Shown here piece by piece: positions 16,252 to 24,937 of a stretch of DNA of 64,000 nt. The DNA lies in the NCBI GenBank assembly GCA_041659285.1, contig JBAZYO010000004.1:310001-374000 (forward strand), written 5' to 3'. Numbering within the stretch: position 1 is the first letter of the stretch; each line of letters starts with the position of its first letter. A program made the position numbers and the translations under genes. Below the pieces are notes generated by a model. That model had not been told where the DNA came from. It saw nothing but the letters and a program-made list of their open reading frames with translations, and did no database searches. Source of the stretch: Vicinamibacterales bacterium (GTDB taxonomy: Bacteria > Acidobacteriota > Vicinamibacteria > Vicinamibacterales > UBA2999).

Positions 16252-17413
16252 ATTTGGTGATCTCGTGATTTGGTGATGTGGTGATCGATCGGTCGATCGG
16301 TCGATCGCGTGAGCTGGTGATCTGATCTGTTGATCTGGTGATTTGTCCGACTCGCGATTTCAGCTGCAGCAGGGGGCGCTCGAAGAATCGCCACGAGATC
16401 ACCGCGATCAGGCCGGTGGCCGACGTCAACAGCGCGAATCGAAGCGGCCAGTCCATCGCCGTGAATCCCGGGACGTAGCGGCCGAGCAGGTACGGCGTGA
16501 AGCCGTGGTACACGTACAGGCCGTAGCTGATTCGCCCGACGGCGATCATCGGACGGCTCGACAGCAACCGTCCGGCAAGACCACGGAAGCCAACGGCCGC
16601 GCCCCCCACCAGCCACGCCGAGAGCAGCGAGACACCGAAGTCCAATCCAACCACCTGGTAGTGCCCGCCGAGCCCGGCGTAGCGAAGCCCCAGGGTCGCG
16701 GAGACCAGCAGAGTGGCGGCCCAGAGGCTCATGCCGTTGGGCACCCATTTCTTACCGCTCTCGTAGGGCACCCTTTTATGGGGTGCCGCGGGATTCAGGG
16801 CCGGAGCATTCAACGCCAGCAACGCCCCAATCCCCAGCGAATCCAGGCAACTGGTCGGCAACACCGAGTCCATCGGGTTCGGAAACAGCAGCCGCGACAC
16901 CGGCGCCATCACGATCATCGCCGTGACCATCGGCCGCAGCCAGCGTTCGGGCGCGCAGAGGATCAGGAGCGGCCACACCATGTAGAACTGCTCTTCGACC
17001 GCGAGCGACCACAGGTGCGAGACCGAGCCGTGCCAGTCGCCGCGCAGGTAAAAGTACAGGTTTGACAGGTAGGTGGCGTGCCACGCGAAGGTGTCGCGCA
17101 CCGGGCCGATGTTGAGCGCGGCGGCCGCGGCCAGGACGAAATAGAACAGCGGGAAGATGCGCAGGGCGCGGCGCGCGTAGAACGTCTGCAGCGCGAGCCC
17201 GAGCGGCCGCCCGCGCCATGAGAGCAGAATGCCGGTGATCAGGAACCCGCTGAGCACGAAGAACAGGCGGACGCCAATGGTGCCCAGCGGCGCGTAGCGG
17301 TCCACCCAGGGAACGAAGTGGAACGCCATCACGAACGCCACGGCGACCGCCCGCAGCCCATCCAGCTGCGGCATGTACGCGGCAGGCCGCGGCTTACTCG
17401 TAACGGAGAGCAT
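16229..17413 (-). CDS. Acyltransferase 3 (OafA/YrhL-like) membrane protein with repeat-encoded tail
   Basis: The 394-residue protein has about ten transmembrane helices. It carries the family start motif LDGLRAVAVAFVMAFHF (residues 17-33, with the catalytic-type His) and 'GVRLFFVLSGFLITGILL' at about 47-64. Such proteins O-acylate lipopolysaccharide, exopolysaccharide or peptidoglycan sugars. The first 20 nt overlap the 3' end of the ADOP permease gene, suggesting coupling; ATG 17374 is an alternative start. The family normally ends near FERPLLQLKSR. Here about 38 more residues, Thr/Ser/Asp/Arg-rich, are encoded by the TGGTGATTTG repeat. Confidence 0.87.
   Translation of the reverse strand: MLSVTSKPRPAAYMPQLDGLRAVAVAFVMAFHFVPWVDRYAPLGTIGVRLFFVLSGFLITGILLSWRGRPLGLALQTFYARRALRIFPLFYFVLAAAAALNIGPVRDTFAWHATYLSNLYFYLRGDWHGSVSHLWSLAVEEQFYMVWPLLILCAPERWLRPMVTAMIVMAPVSRLLFPNPMDSVLPTSCLDSLGIGALLALNAPALNPAAPHKRVPYESGKKWVPNGMSLWAATLLVSATLGLRYAGLGGHYQVVGLDFGVSLLSAWLVGGAAVGFRGLAGRLLSSRPMIAVGRISYGLYVYHGFTPYLLGRYVPGFTAMDWPLRFALLTSATGLIAVISWRFFERPLLQLKSRVGQITRSTDQITSSRDRPIDRSITTSPNHEITKFIPSVSP
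16252..16345. repeat. Degenerate TGGTGATTTG / GATCACCA simple repeat
   Basis: Units such as TTTGGTGATCTCGTGA, TTTGGTGATGTGGTGA and three copies of GATCGGTC follow the stop of the secreted protein at 16251. This is the complement of the array at 13788-13864. On the minus strand the array is read as the C-terminal tail of the acyltransferase. Confidence 0.8.
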
Positions 17414-19892
17414 TCATCGGATCGATCTTCGACGCGCGCAGTGCGGGAATGAAGCCCGCGCCGAGCGCCACGATGGCGAGGGCGATGGTCGAGGCGCCGA
17501 GCACCAGGGGATCATATCCCTTCATCTCGAACAGCAGCGACTCGGCCAGCCGGCCGACGCCGAGGGCGATGACCAGGCCGACGACGCCGCCAACCAGCGC
17601 CATCATCGCCACCTGCCTCATCACCATGGCGCGGACGCGGCCGCCGTCGGCGCCCAGGGCCATGCGCAAGCCGAACTCGCGCGTGCGCTGTGACACGGTA
17701 TAGGCGAGCACGCCGTAAAGTCCCACTGCCGCCAGCACGGTCGCCAGCAGGGCAAACCCGAACGACAGGGTCGTGATCAGGCGATCGAGGAACACGTTCT
17801 CCTGCACCTGCATGGCCATGGTCTTGAGGTTCTCGATCGGCAGGTTGGGATCGAGCTGCTTCATCAGCGCCGGTATCGACGACAGCAACTGCTCGGGCGG
17901 CAGGGCCGTGCGCACGTAGAAGTAGGCGAAGCCCAGGCGCTCCTCCTGGCGATACGGACGGAAGTGCTGCGCCGGCACGACGCGCTTGACGTCGCTGTAC
18001 TTGGCGTCGCGGACGATGCCGACGATCTCGGTATCGAGCGCGGTGGCCTGGCCGCCGATGGCGATGCGCTTGCCGACGGCGTTGTCAGGCAGGTTGAACT
18101 TCCTGAGGAACGCCTGGTTCACGATCGCGACCTTCGGGGCGCCGGCCGCGTCGGCCAGCGTGAAGTCGCGTCCCGCGATCAAGGGCATGCCCATGGTCTG
18201 GAAGAAGCCCGGCCCCACGGCGTTGAACGAGGCCGAGGTGTCGGTGTCGGGACCGCCCGTGAACCCCTCCACTGCCATGCTGTTGTTCCAGTTGTCGCCC
18301 GCCAGCACCGGAACGATCGACCCGACCGCACCGGCGACGCCGGGAATCGCCGCGAGCCGATCCTCGATGCGGGTGAACAGCTCGCGCGTGCGCTCGGTCG
18401 AGTACGAGTTCAGCTCCGGCGCGATGCTGAAGAGCACGAGGTGGTCGGGATTGAGGCCCAGGTCAACGCGGCTGACGTTGAACAGGCTCTTGGCAAACAG
18501 GCCCGCGGGCACCAGCAGCGCCATCGACATGGCGATCTGCACGGTGGCAAGCGTCATGCGGAAACGCGCCGCCGCCTTGGCGCCGCCCGGTTGACCCGCC
18601 TGGTTCTTGAGCGTCGCGGCCAGGTCGGGACGCGTGCTGTGCAAGGCCGGGAACAAGCCGAAGATCAGGCCGGTGCCAAGCGCGGCCACCGCCGCGAACG
18701 CCAGCATGCCGGGATCCAGCTTGAAGGCCACCAGCGCCGCCGCCTCGGGCGGCAGGATGGTGCCAATCAGGTCGAGCGTCCACTTGGCCACGAGCAGGCC
18801 GCCGATGGCACCGAGCGCCGCCAGCAACACCGACTCCGTCAGCAGTTGCGTGATCAACTGGCGGCGGCTCGCGCCGATCGACAGCCGCACCGCCATCTCG
18901 GCGGCCCGGCCGGCACCGCGCGCCAGCAACAGGTTGGCGATGTTGGCGCAGGCGATCAACAGCACCGTGCCGGTCACCGCCAGCAGGATGGTCAGGGGCG
19001 TGCGCGCCTCGGTATGCACGCCACTCTGGCCGCGGTGGCCGGGCGTCATGGTGATCTCCTTCGACTTGAACCGCTCCATCGTCTGGTCGCTCATGCCCTT
19101 CTGGAGCGGCGCCTCGACGTCGTTGATGATGGCGCGATAGGGGCCATTCAGCGCGACCCGCGCCTGATCAAGCGTGACACCGGGCTTGAGCCGCGCGAAC
19201 GCGTAGATCCAGTAACTGCGGCGGTTGTCGAACCCGGTGAAGCCCGGCTGCATCACGCCGCGCATGCTCAGCGGTACGAACACGTCTGCGCTGATGCCGA
19301 GGGTCGTGCCCTTGAAGCCGGGCGGCGCGACACCGATCACCGTGACAGCCTGGCCGTTGACGATCAGGGTCTCGTTGAGAATCGACGGACTCATCTCGAA
19401 CCGCGTGCGCCAGTAGTCGTGGCTGAGCACGACGACGAAGTGGCCGCCGACGGCCCGATCGTCGTCGGGGGTGAAGAGCCGGCCGAGCGCCGGGTTGACG
19501 GCGAGCACCGGGAAGTAGCTGCCCGAGGCCAGCATGCCCTCCCCGCTGAGGGTCGTGCCCTTGTAGCCGATGTTGGCGCCGAAGCCGCGATGCGCGGCAA
19601 TCCCGGTGAAGCTGGTCTGCACCCGTTCGAGGTCGCGGTACATCGGGTAGCTGAAGATCTCGTCGCACGAGCCCGCCTGGCTGCACGACGTCGACCCCTG
19701 CTTGGGCCCGGGAGCCCCGAAATTCACCAGTTCGGCCGGATTGGCCACCGGCAGCGGCCGCAGCAACATCTGGTCGAACAGCGAGAAGATGGCGGAATTC
19801 GCGCCAATCCCCAAGGAAAGCGACAGGATGGCGACCGCGGTCACGAAGGGCGTCTTGAACAGGGTGCGCAGGGCCAGGCGGAAATTCGGCAT
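17394..19892 (-). CDS. ADOP-type ABC transporter permease (MacB-like, duplicated)
   Basis: The product is 832 residues. The N-terminal segment FRLALRTLFKTPFVTAVAIL, then LSLGIGANSAIFSLFDQMLL, is the hallmark of acidobacterial duplicated orphan permeases. A MacB periplasmic core domain (about 55-270), an FtsX domain of three helices (about 300-420), a second periplasmic domain (about 450-690) and a second FtsX domain (about 715-830, ending FIPALRASKIDPMNALRYE) follow. MacB relatives move peptides, lipids or drugs across the periplasm by mechanotransmission. No ATPase gene is adjacent, hence 'orphan'. The acyltransferase overlaps its last 20 nt. Confidence 0.92.
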   Translation of the reverse strand: MPNFRLALRTLFKTPFVTAVAILSLSLGIGANSAIFSLFDQMLLRPLPVANPAELVNFGAPGPKQGSTSCSQAGSCDEIFSYPMYRDLERVQTSFTGIAAHRGFGANIGYKGTTLSGEGMLASGSYFPVLAVNPALGRLFTPDDDRAVGGHFVVVLSHDYWRTRFEMSPSILNETLIVNGQAVTVIGVAPPGFKGTTLGISADVFVPLSMRGVMQPGFTGFDNRRSYWIYAFARLKPGVTLDQARVALNGPYRAIINDVEAPLQKGMSDQTMERFKSKEITMTPGHRGQSGVHTEARTPLTILLAVTGTVLLIACANIANLLLARGAGRAAEMAVRLSIGASRRQLITQLLTESVLLAALGAIGGLLVAKWTLDLIGTILPPEAAALVAFKLDPGMLAFAAVAALGTGLIFGLFPALHSTRPDLAATLKNQAGQPGGAKAAARFRMTLATVQIAMSMALLVPAGLFAKSLFNVSRVDLGLNPDHLVLFSIAPELNSYSTERTRELFTRIEDRLAAIPGVAGAVGSIVPVLAGDNWNNSMAVEGFTGGPDTDTSASFNAVGPGFFQTMGMPLIAGRDFTLADAAGAPKVAIVNQAFLRKFNLPDNAVGKRIAIGGQATALDTEIVGIVRDAKYSDVKRVVPAQHFRPYRQEERLGFAYFYVRTALPPEQLLSSIPALMKQLDPNLPIENLKTMAMQVQENVFLDRLITTLSFGFALLATVLAAVGLYGVLAYTVSQRTREFGLRMALGADGGRVRAMVMRQVAMMALVGGVVGLVIALGVGRLAESLLFEMKGYDPLVLGASTIALAIVALGAGFIPALRASKIDPMNALRYE

Positions 19893-19952
19893 GTCAGCGG
19901 ATTGGACGGATTTTCCCGCCTGAAGGTTTGGAGAGATTATATGAGGGTCGGC

Positions 19953-20177
19953 ATGGAGCTATCCCAGTTCATCGGCGCGTCGATCTGGCTCGTGATGATC
20001 GGGCTGGCTGGACTCGTGCTTTACCGCCTGAAGACCAGGCGCAGCCACATCGGCCCGGCCGCCGCCGGCACGGTCTACGACATCATCCACGAAGACAAGC
20101 GGAAGGCGATCGAGATTGTCGTGGCCGACAAGGCCGCGGCGCACGACTTCGAACGCGGCGAGGACGACAAGGACTAA
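19953..20177 (+). CDS. Small single-pass membrane protein of unknown function
   Basis: The 74-residue protein has one transmembrane helix (about residues 6-26, IGASIWLVMIGLAGLVLYRL) and a charged cytoplasmic tail with the motif GTVYDIIHEDKRKAIEIVV. I chose the ATG at 19953 because GAGGG lies 5 nt upstream; an ATG at 19941 would add four residues. The tail motif looks conserved, but I know no function. The EVE-domain gene starts 6 nt after its stop, so they are probably cotranscribed. The ADOP permease is divergent upstream. Confidence 0.6.
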   Translation: MELSQFIGASIWLVMIGLAGLVLYRLKTRRSHIGPAAAGTVYDIIHEDKRKAIEIVVADKAAAHDFERGEDDKD

Positions 20178-20183
20178 GGACTG

Positions 20184-20645
20184 ATGCCCAGATACTGGCT
20201 GATGAAATGCGAGCCGAGCGCCTACACGATCGACGCCCTCGCGCGCGACGGCAAGACCGGGTGGGAAGGCGTCCGCAACTACCAGGCACGCAACTTCATG
20301 CGCGACGACATGCAGGTGGGCGACGGCGTGTTGTTCTACGCCTCGAACGCCGACCCGTCAGGCGTGACCGGCCTCGCCACGATCGCACGGGCCGGCTATC
20401 CGGACCCTTACGCATCGAGAAAGGGCCACGCCTACTACGACGCCAAACACACGGCCGAGAAGCCGCTCTGGTTCAGCGTGGAGATCGCCTTCGCCGAGCG
20501 CTTCAAGGACGTGCTGCCGTTGACCACACTGAAGCAGGTCAAGGGGCTGCAGAAGATGATGGTGAACCAGAAAGGCAGCCGGCTGTCGGTGCAGCCGGTC
20601 ACCAAACGCGAATACGACATCGTCTGTCGTCTCGGGAGGCGCTAG
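20184..20645 (+). CDS. EVE domain-containing protein (THYN1/YdcG-like)
   Basis: The 153-residue protein is a single EVE domain. It has the N-terminal 'YWLMKCEPSAYTIDAL', 'GWEGVRNYQARNFMRD', 'GDGVLFYASNADPSGVTGLA' and 'MVNQKGSRLSVQPVT' segments. EVE domains are PUA-like folds that read modified bases in DNA or RNA and occur in modification-dependent restriction and RNA-modification contexts. No restriction gene is adjacent. Its stop TAG shares the palindrome CTAG (20642-20645) with the stop of the convergent aldehyde dehydrogenase. Confidence 0.9.
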   Translation: MPRYWLMKCEPSAYTIDALARDGKTGWEGVRNYQARNFMRDDMQVGDGVLFYASNADPSGVTGLATIARAGYPDPYASRKGHAYYDAKHTAEKPLWFSVEIAFAERFKDVLPLTTLKQVKGLQKMMVNQKGSRLSVQPVTKREYDIVCRLGRR

Positions 20646-22111
20646 CGCGTCATCGAGCGCTCGGCCTTGCCCGAGTAGTTGATGAACACGGTCTTGATCT
20701 CGGTGAAGAAGTTCAGCCCCTCTTCCGCCATTTCGCGCTCGCCGACGCCGGTGGACTTGGTCCCGCCGAACGGCAGCTGCGCCTCTCCGCCGACGGTCGG
20801 CTCGTTGACGTGCACCATGCCGGTCTCGACCTCGTCCACGAACCGCATCACCGACGAGATGTTCTCGGTGAAGATCGACGTGGTCAGGCCGTACTCGACG
20901 GCGTTGGCGAAGCGGAGCGCCTCTTCAAGCGATGACGCCGTGGCCACCGACAGCACCGGCCCGAAGATCTCTTCCTTGAAGATCCGCATCGACGGCGACA
21001 CGCCGTCGAAGATGGTCGGCTCGATGAAATACCCCTGGCTGAGCGCCCCCGGCCGGGCGCCGCCGGTCAGCAGCCGCGCGCCTTCGCCCTGGCCGACCTT
21101 GATGTAGTCCATCACCGTCTGCCACTGGCTGTCGCCGACGGAAGGCCCCATGTCAGACGAGTCGTCCAGGCCCGGACCGAGCTTCATTTTCCTCGCGGCC
21201 GCCACCAGCCGATCGACCAGCGCGCTCTTGATGTCGGGATGCGCGATCACCCTGGAGGTCGCCGTGCAGCGCTGCCCGGTGGAGCCGAACGCGCCGCTGT
21301 GAATGGCGGCGGCGGCCTTGTCGAGGTCGGCGTCGGGCATCACGATCACGGCGTTCTTGCCGCCCATTTCGCAGGTCACCTTCGCGCCCCGCTGGGCCGC
21401 CTTGACGTAGACGGCGCCGCCGACGCGGTTCGAGCCGGTAAACGAGATCGCGCGCAACTCGGGGGCGTTCACCATCGCCTCCCCAACTTCGGCTCCCGTG
21501 CCAACCAGCATGTTGAACACGCCGGGCGGCAACCCGGCTTCTTCGTAGATCTCCGCCAGCAGCGCCGACGTGGCCGGCGTCAGCTCCGCCGGCTTGAACA
21601 CCACGCAATTGCCGGCGACGATGGCCGGGGCGCTCTTCCACACGGGTATCGCCCACGGGAAATTCCAGGGCGCGATCAACCCGACCACGCCGAGGGGTTG
21701 CCGCACGGTGTAGGTGAAGGTGTCGCGCGACTCCGACGGCAGGGTCTTGCCGTGCATGCGGAACCCTTCGCCGGCGTAGTACTCGAGCAGCGAGATGCCC
21801 TTGAGCGTTTCGCCGCGGGCTTCCTTCAGGATCTTGCCTTCCTCGCGGGTCAGCGTGCGGGCGATCTCGTCGAGCCGGCGGCGGGAAATGTCGGCGGCGC
21901 GCCACAGCACGCGCCCGCGCTCGGGTCCAGGCGTCTTCTTCCACGCCGGCCACGCCGCCACCGCCGCGTCGATCGCCAGGCGGACATCGGCGGCGGTCGC
22001 GAGTGGATACTCGGCAATCACGTCGCTGACATCGGCGGGGTTGATGTTCCTGGTGACGCCGCTGGACGCCGGGCGATACCACTTGCCGTTGACGTAAGAG
22101 CCGGTGTTCAT
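20642..22111 (-). CDS. NAD(P)-dependent aldehyde dehydrogenase
   Basis: The 489-residue enzyme has the full ALDH signature: Asn150 in APWNFPWAIP, Glu248 in CEMGGKNA, and catalytic Cys282 in GSTGQRCTATSR. It oxidises an aldehyde to the acid; the overall sequence resembles the 2,5-dioxovalerate/succinate-semialdehyde branch, but the substrate is not determined. The ATG at 22111 gives the normal family N-terminus (SYVNGKWYRPASSG); the longer open frame upstream is not homologous. It lies downstream of the nucleobase permease and PreA on the same strand, so it could act on malonic semialdehyde from beta-alanine. That is inference. Confidence 0.9.
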   Translation of the reverse strand: MNTGSYVNGKWYRPASSGVTRNINPADVSDVIAEYPLATAADVRLAIDAAVAAWPAWKKTPGPERGRVLWRAADISRRRLDEIARTLTREEGKILKEARGETLKGISLLEYYAGEGFRMHGKTLPSESRDTFTYTVRQPLGVVGLIAPWNFPWAIPVWKSAPAIVAGNCVVFKPAELTPATSALLAEIYEEAGLPPGVFNMLVGTGAEVGEAMVNAPELRAISFTGSNRVGGAVYVKAAQRGAKVTCEMGGKNAVIVMPDADLDKAAAAIHSGAFGSTGQRCTATSRVIAHPDIKSALVDRLVAAARKMKLGPGLDDSSDMGPSVGDSQWQTVMDYIKVGQGEGARLLTGGARPGALSQGYFIEPTIFDGVSPSMRIFKEEIFGPVLSVATASSLEEALRFANAVEYGLTTSIFTENISSVMRFVDEVETGMVHVNEPTVGGEAQLPFGGTKSTGVGEREMAEEGLNFFTEIKTVFINYSGKAERSMTR

Positions 22112-22127
22112 AAGGCGCCTATTATCC

Positions 22128-22217
22128 CCCACGAGCGCGCGAAGCGCGCGAGCCCCACGAGGCGCAGAGCGCCGAGCCCGAGGCGCGAGCCCCCACGCGC
22201 GAGCGGAAGCGAGCGCG
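22128..22217. repeat. GCGCGAGC low-complexity region
   Basis: The gap between the aldehyde dehydrogenase and permease genes is filled with variations of CGAGCGCGCGAAGCGCGCGAG and GGCGCGAGCCCC. It includes a perfect GCGCGC-GAA-type hairpin at about 22136-22150. No gene or clear terminator is seen. Confidence 0.55.
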
Positions 22218-22218
22218 C

Positions 22219-23700
22219 CTACTGCCCAGCGCGAGGCATCAGCAGCAGGTAAATCGCGGCGCTCAAGCCAAAGGTCACGAACCAGGCGTAGGTGTAGATG
22301 TGGTCGAACAGCGTCGGGTCCGCGACCACGCCACCCGCCGTGGTGGCCGCGCGCGCGAAGCCTGGAATGACCGGCAGGATCGCGCCGATCAGCGCGATGA
22401 TCGCGACGCCGTTGGTGCCGCCGCCGTAGGCATAGCGGCCGTCGACCTTGAACAGGTCCGGCAGCGACAGCTCGCGCTTGCGCAGAATCCAGTAGTCCGC
22501 GATCAGGATGCCGCCGACCGCGCCCATCAGGCTCGAGTAGCCAATCAGCCACGTGAAGATGTAGGCCGAGGCGTCGGCGTAGAGCTTCCACGGCATCATC
22601 AGCACGCCCAGGGCGGCCGTGATCAGCCCGCCGGTAACGTAATTGATCCGCCTGGGCGCCAGGCTCGAGAAATCGTTCGCCGGCGACACCACGTTGGCGG
22701 CCATGTTGGTCGTGATCTGCGCGGCGAGAATCACCAGCGCGCCGAAGATGACCACGGCGGGGCTGCCGATGCGCGCGATCAGGACGACCGGATCCCACAC
22801 CGCCTCACCGAAGATCACGATGGTGGCGCTGGTCACCGCCACGCCGAGAAACGCAAACGCCGTCATCGTCAGCGGCAGGCCCAACGCCTGGCCCATCGCC
22901 TGGGAGCGCTGGCTCTTCGCGTAACGCGTGAAGTCAGGAATGTTGAGGCTGAGCGTGGCCCAGTAGCCGACGTTGGCCGTCAGAGCCGCGGGAAACAGTT
23001 TCCAGAACGGCGTGCTCCCCTGCTGCAGCTTTGGCGACTCCGAGAGGATGCGGACCAATCCGCCGCCGTTGGTGACCGCCCACCACAACAGCAGCAGGCC
23101 GCCGCCGAGCAGCAACGGCGCCGACCACGCCTCGAGCAGCTTGATGCCCTCGAGCCCACGGACGATGATCGCCACCTGCACGAGCCAGAAGGCGGCGAAC
23201 GAGATCCAGACGCTGCCCGGCACGTTGGCCCATCCCGGCCACGCCGCCGTCAGCAGCGCCTCGAGCGCGAGCGCGCCAATCCAGGTCTGGATGCCGAACC
23301 AGCCGCACGCGACGATCGCGCGCAGCATCGCCGGCACGTTCGCGCCCTTCACGCCGAAGGCGGCGCGACACAGCACCGGGAACGACACGCCGTACTTCGT
23401 GCCGGCGTGCGCGTTGAGGATCATTGGGATCAGCACGATGGCGTTGCCGAGCAGGATGGTGACGAGGGCCTGCGACCACGTCATCCCCTGCTGCATCAGC
23501 CCCGACGCCAGCGTGTAGGTCGTGATCACCACGCTCATGCCGATCCAGAGCGCGGCGATGTGATACGTGGACCACGTGCGGCTCGCCAGTGACGTGGGTG
23601 CGAGGTCGGGGTTCCAGAGCGGACTGCCCGAGACGTCCTCGGTCAGCTCAACGAATTCCTGGCGAAGCGCCCCGGTCGGGGCGCCGCCTGTGGGTTTCAA
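22219..23700 (-). CDS. NCS1 family nucleobase/hydantoin permease
   Basis: The product is 493 residues with about twelve transmembrane helices. It has the NCS1 features 'LWNPDLAPTSLASRTWSTYH' at the N-terminus, 'GAKYGVSFPVL'-like AGTKYGVSFPVLCRAAFG near residue 100, and NIPDFTRYAKSQRSQ near 260. NCS1 proteins (Mhp1, PucI, FurE) carry uracil, allantoin, hydantoins or cytosine with Na+ or H+. The start is taken as TTG at 23700-23698, which overlaps the PreA stop as TTGA, the pattern of translational coupling. There is no ATG until well inside the first helix. Its position between PreA and the dehydrogenase suggests uptake of pyrimidines. Confidence 0.88.
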   Translation of the reverse strand: MKPTGGAPTGALRQEFVELTEDVSGSPLWNPDLAPTSLASRTWSTYHIAALWIGMSVVITTYTLASGLMQQGMTWSQALVTILLGNAIVLIPMILNAHAGTKYGVSFPVLCRAAFGVKGANVPAMLRAIVACGWFGIQTWIGALALEALLTAAWPGWANVPGSVWISFAAFWLVQVAIIVRGLEGIKLLEAWSAPLLLGGGLLLLWWAVTNGGGLVRILSESPKLQQGSTPFWKLFPAALTANVGYWATLSLNIPDFTRYAKSQRSQAMGQALGLPLTMTAFAFLGVAVTSATIVIFGEAVWDPVVLIARIGSPAVVIFGALVILAAQITTNMAANVVSPANDFSSLAPRRINYVTGGLITAALGVLMMPWKLYADASAYIFTWLIGYSSLMGAVGGILIADYWILRKRELSLPDLFKVDGRYAYGGGTNGVAIIALIGAILPVIPGFARAATTAGGVVADPTLFDHIYTYAWFVTFGLSAAIYLLLMPRAGQ

Positions 23701-24794
23701 CGCGCGTATCCTTCGGCCTCGTGGCCGCCGTGGTACTCCTTGCCGTCGGGCCGCCGGATCTTCGAATGCACGACGACGTTCCCCCGCCGCAGGCCGCGGA
23801 AGTCTTCGAGCGAGTGGTAGCTTCGCTTTTCCATGAACTGCTGCATGCCGTCGATCAGCCCCTTGATGACGTTCGGACCAATCGCGCGGTCGAGCATGGC
23901 CGCCGTGCACACCTGCACCGTGCCGCAGCCGAGCAGGAAGTAGTTGAGCGCGTGCGCGAACTCGGCAATGCCGCCGATGCCCGAGAACGCCCGGTCGGGA
24001 AACGCGTTGGTCAGCTGCGCCATCTTCGCCAGCGACTGCGGCAGGATGGCCGGGCCGCCCAGGCCGCCGCTCGACACCAGCCCGTCCACGTTCATCTCGA
24101 AGTCCAGCGTCTCCGGATCGATCAGCGGCAGCGAGGGAAAGGTGTTGGACGACACGATCGCGTCGGCGCCGCCGCGGAAGGCCGCGCTCGCCTCTTCGAC
24201 GATGTCGGTGGTGGAGGGCGTGAGCTTGCACCACACGGGCACCTTCGCCACCTCCTTCACCACTTCGGTGACGATCGACACCTGCTCCTGGTCCTTGCCG
24301 ATGTTCGAGCCCATGTCCTTGCGGTCCATGTGCGGGCACGACAGGTTCAGCTCGAAGGCGTCGGCGCCGGCATCCTGGCAGGCCTTCGCCAGCGTCTGCC
24401 AATGGGCAAGTTCGGTGTCGCTCCCGGAGCCGGCCATGATCGACGCCACCAGGATGCGGTCCGGATGCGCCTTCTTGATCCCTTCGATCTTCGGGACCCA
24501 CCAGTCGAGCGGCTTGTCGGAGATGAGCTCCCAGTTCCAGGACGAGTGCAGCGCCGTGTCGGGCTTCTTCTGCATCGACAGGTGGCCGTCGAGGGTCGAG
24601 CGCAGGAACTTGGTCTTGGGCCCGGCAACGTTGGTGACCGGATGCAGCCCGATGGTCTTGGTCACCACCCCGCCCCATCCCGCCTCGAACGCTCGCATGA
24701 TGTTGCTGTCGGACTCGGTCGGCGGCGCCGACGACAGGAGGAACGGGTTGGTGAACTTCAAGCCCGTGAACGTCACCGAAATGTCCGGCTTCAT
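23697..24794 (-). CDS. preA: Dihydropyrimidine dehydrogenase subunit PreA-like, lacking the ferredoxin domain
   Basis: The 365-residue FMN-binding TIM-barrel protein is of the dihydroorotate/dihydropyrimidine dehydrogenase family. It has VTFTGLKFTNPFLLSSAP at the N-terminus, the substrate loop ELNLSCPHMDRKDMG at about 151-165, 'KLTPSTTDIVEEA' and the phosphate-binding 'SGIGGIAEF' and 'GTVQVCTAAML' segments. It would reduce uracil or thymine to the 5,6-dihydro form. Unlike E. coli PreA (about 411 residues), the sequence stops after the barrel and helical tail. No C-terminal [4Fe-4S] CxxCxxC motifs are present. No PreT is adjacent. The permease start codon overlaps its stop. Confidence 0.87.
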   Translation of the reverse strand: MKPDISVTFTGLKFTNPFLLSSAPPTESDSNIMRAFEAGWGGVVTKTIGLHPVTNVAGPKTKFLRSTLDGHLSMQKKPDTALHSSWNWELISDKPLDWWVPKIEGIKKAHPDRILVASIMAGSGSDTELAHWQTLAKACQDAGADAFELNLSCPHMDRKDMGSNIGKDQEQVSIVTEVVKEVAKVPVWCKLTPSTTDIVEEASAAFRGGADAIVSSNTFPSLPLIDPETLDFEMNVDGLVSSGGLGGPAILPQSLAKMAQLTNAFPDRAFSGIGGIAEFAHALNYFLLGCGTVQVCTAAMLDRAIGPNVIKGLIDGMQQFMEKRSYHSLEDFRGLRRGNVVVHSKIRRPDGKEYHGGHEAEGYAR

Positions 24795-24937
24795 GGGGGG
24801 ATTATGGGTGCTGAGGTGCTGGGGTGCAAGGGTGGTGGGGTGCCTGGAAGCACGAGCTGACCGAAGTCGATGTCTTTGCCGCTTGAGTTGCTCCGCACTC
24901 CCAGGGGGCTTACCCTACTTCCGGGAGAATCACGACC

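Noticed and set aside
17964..19940. Plus-strand frame leading into the small membrane protein
   Set aside because: It lies fully antisense to the ADOP permease. Only the part after 19941 looks like a real gene.
23701..24678. Same-strand extension of the permease frame upstream of 23700
   Set aside because: It runs through preA in another frame and has no permease sequence; the TTG at the preA stop is the better start.
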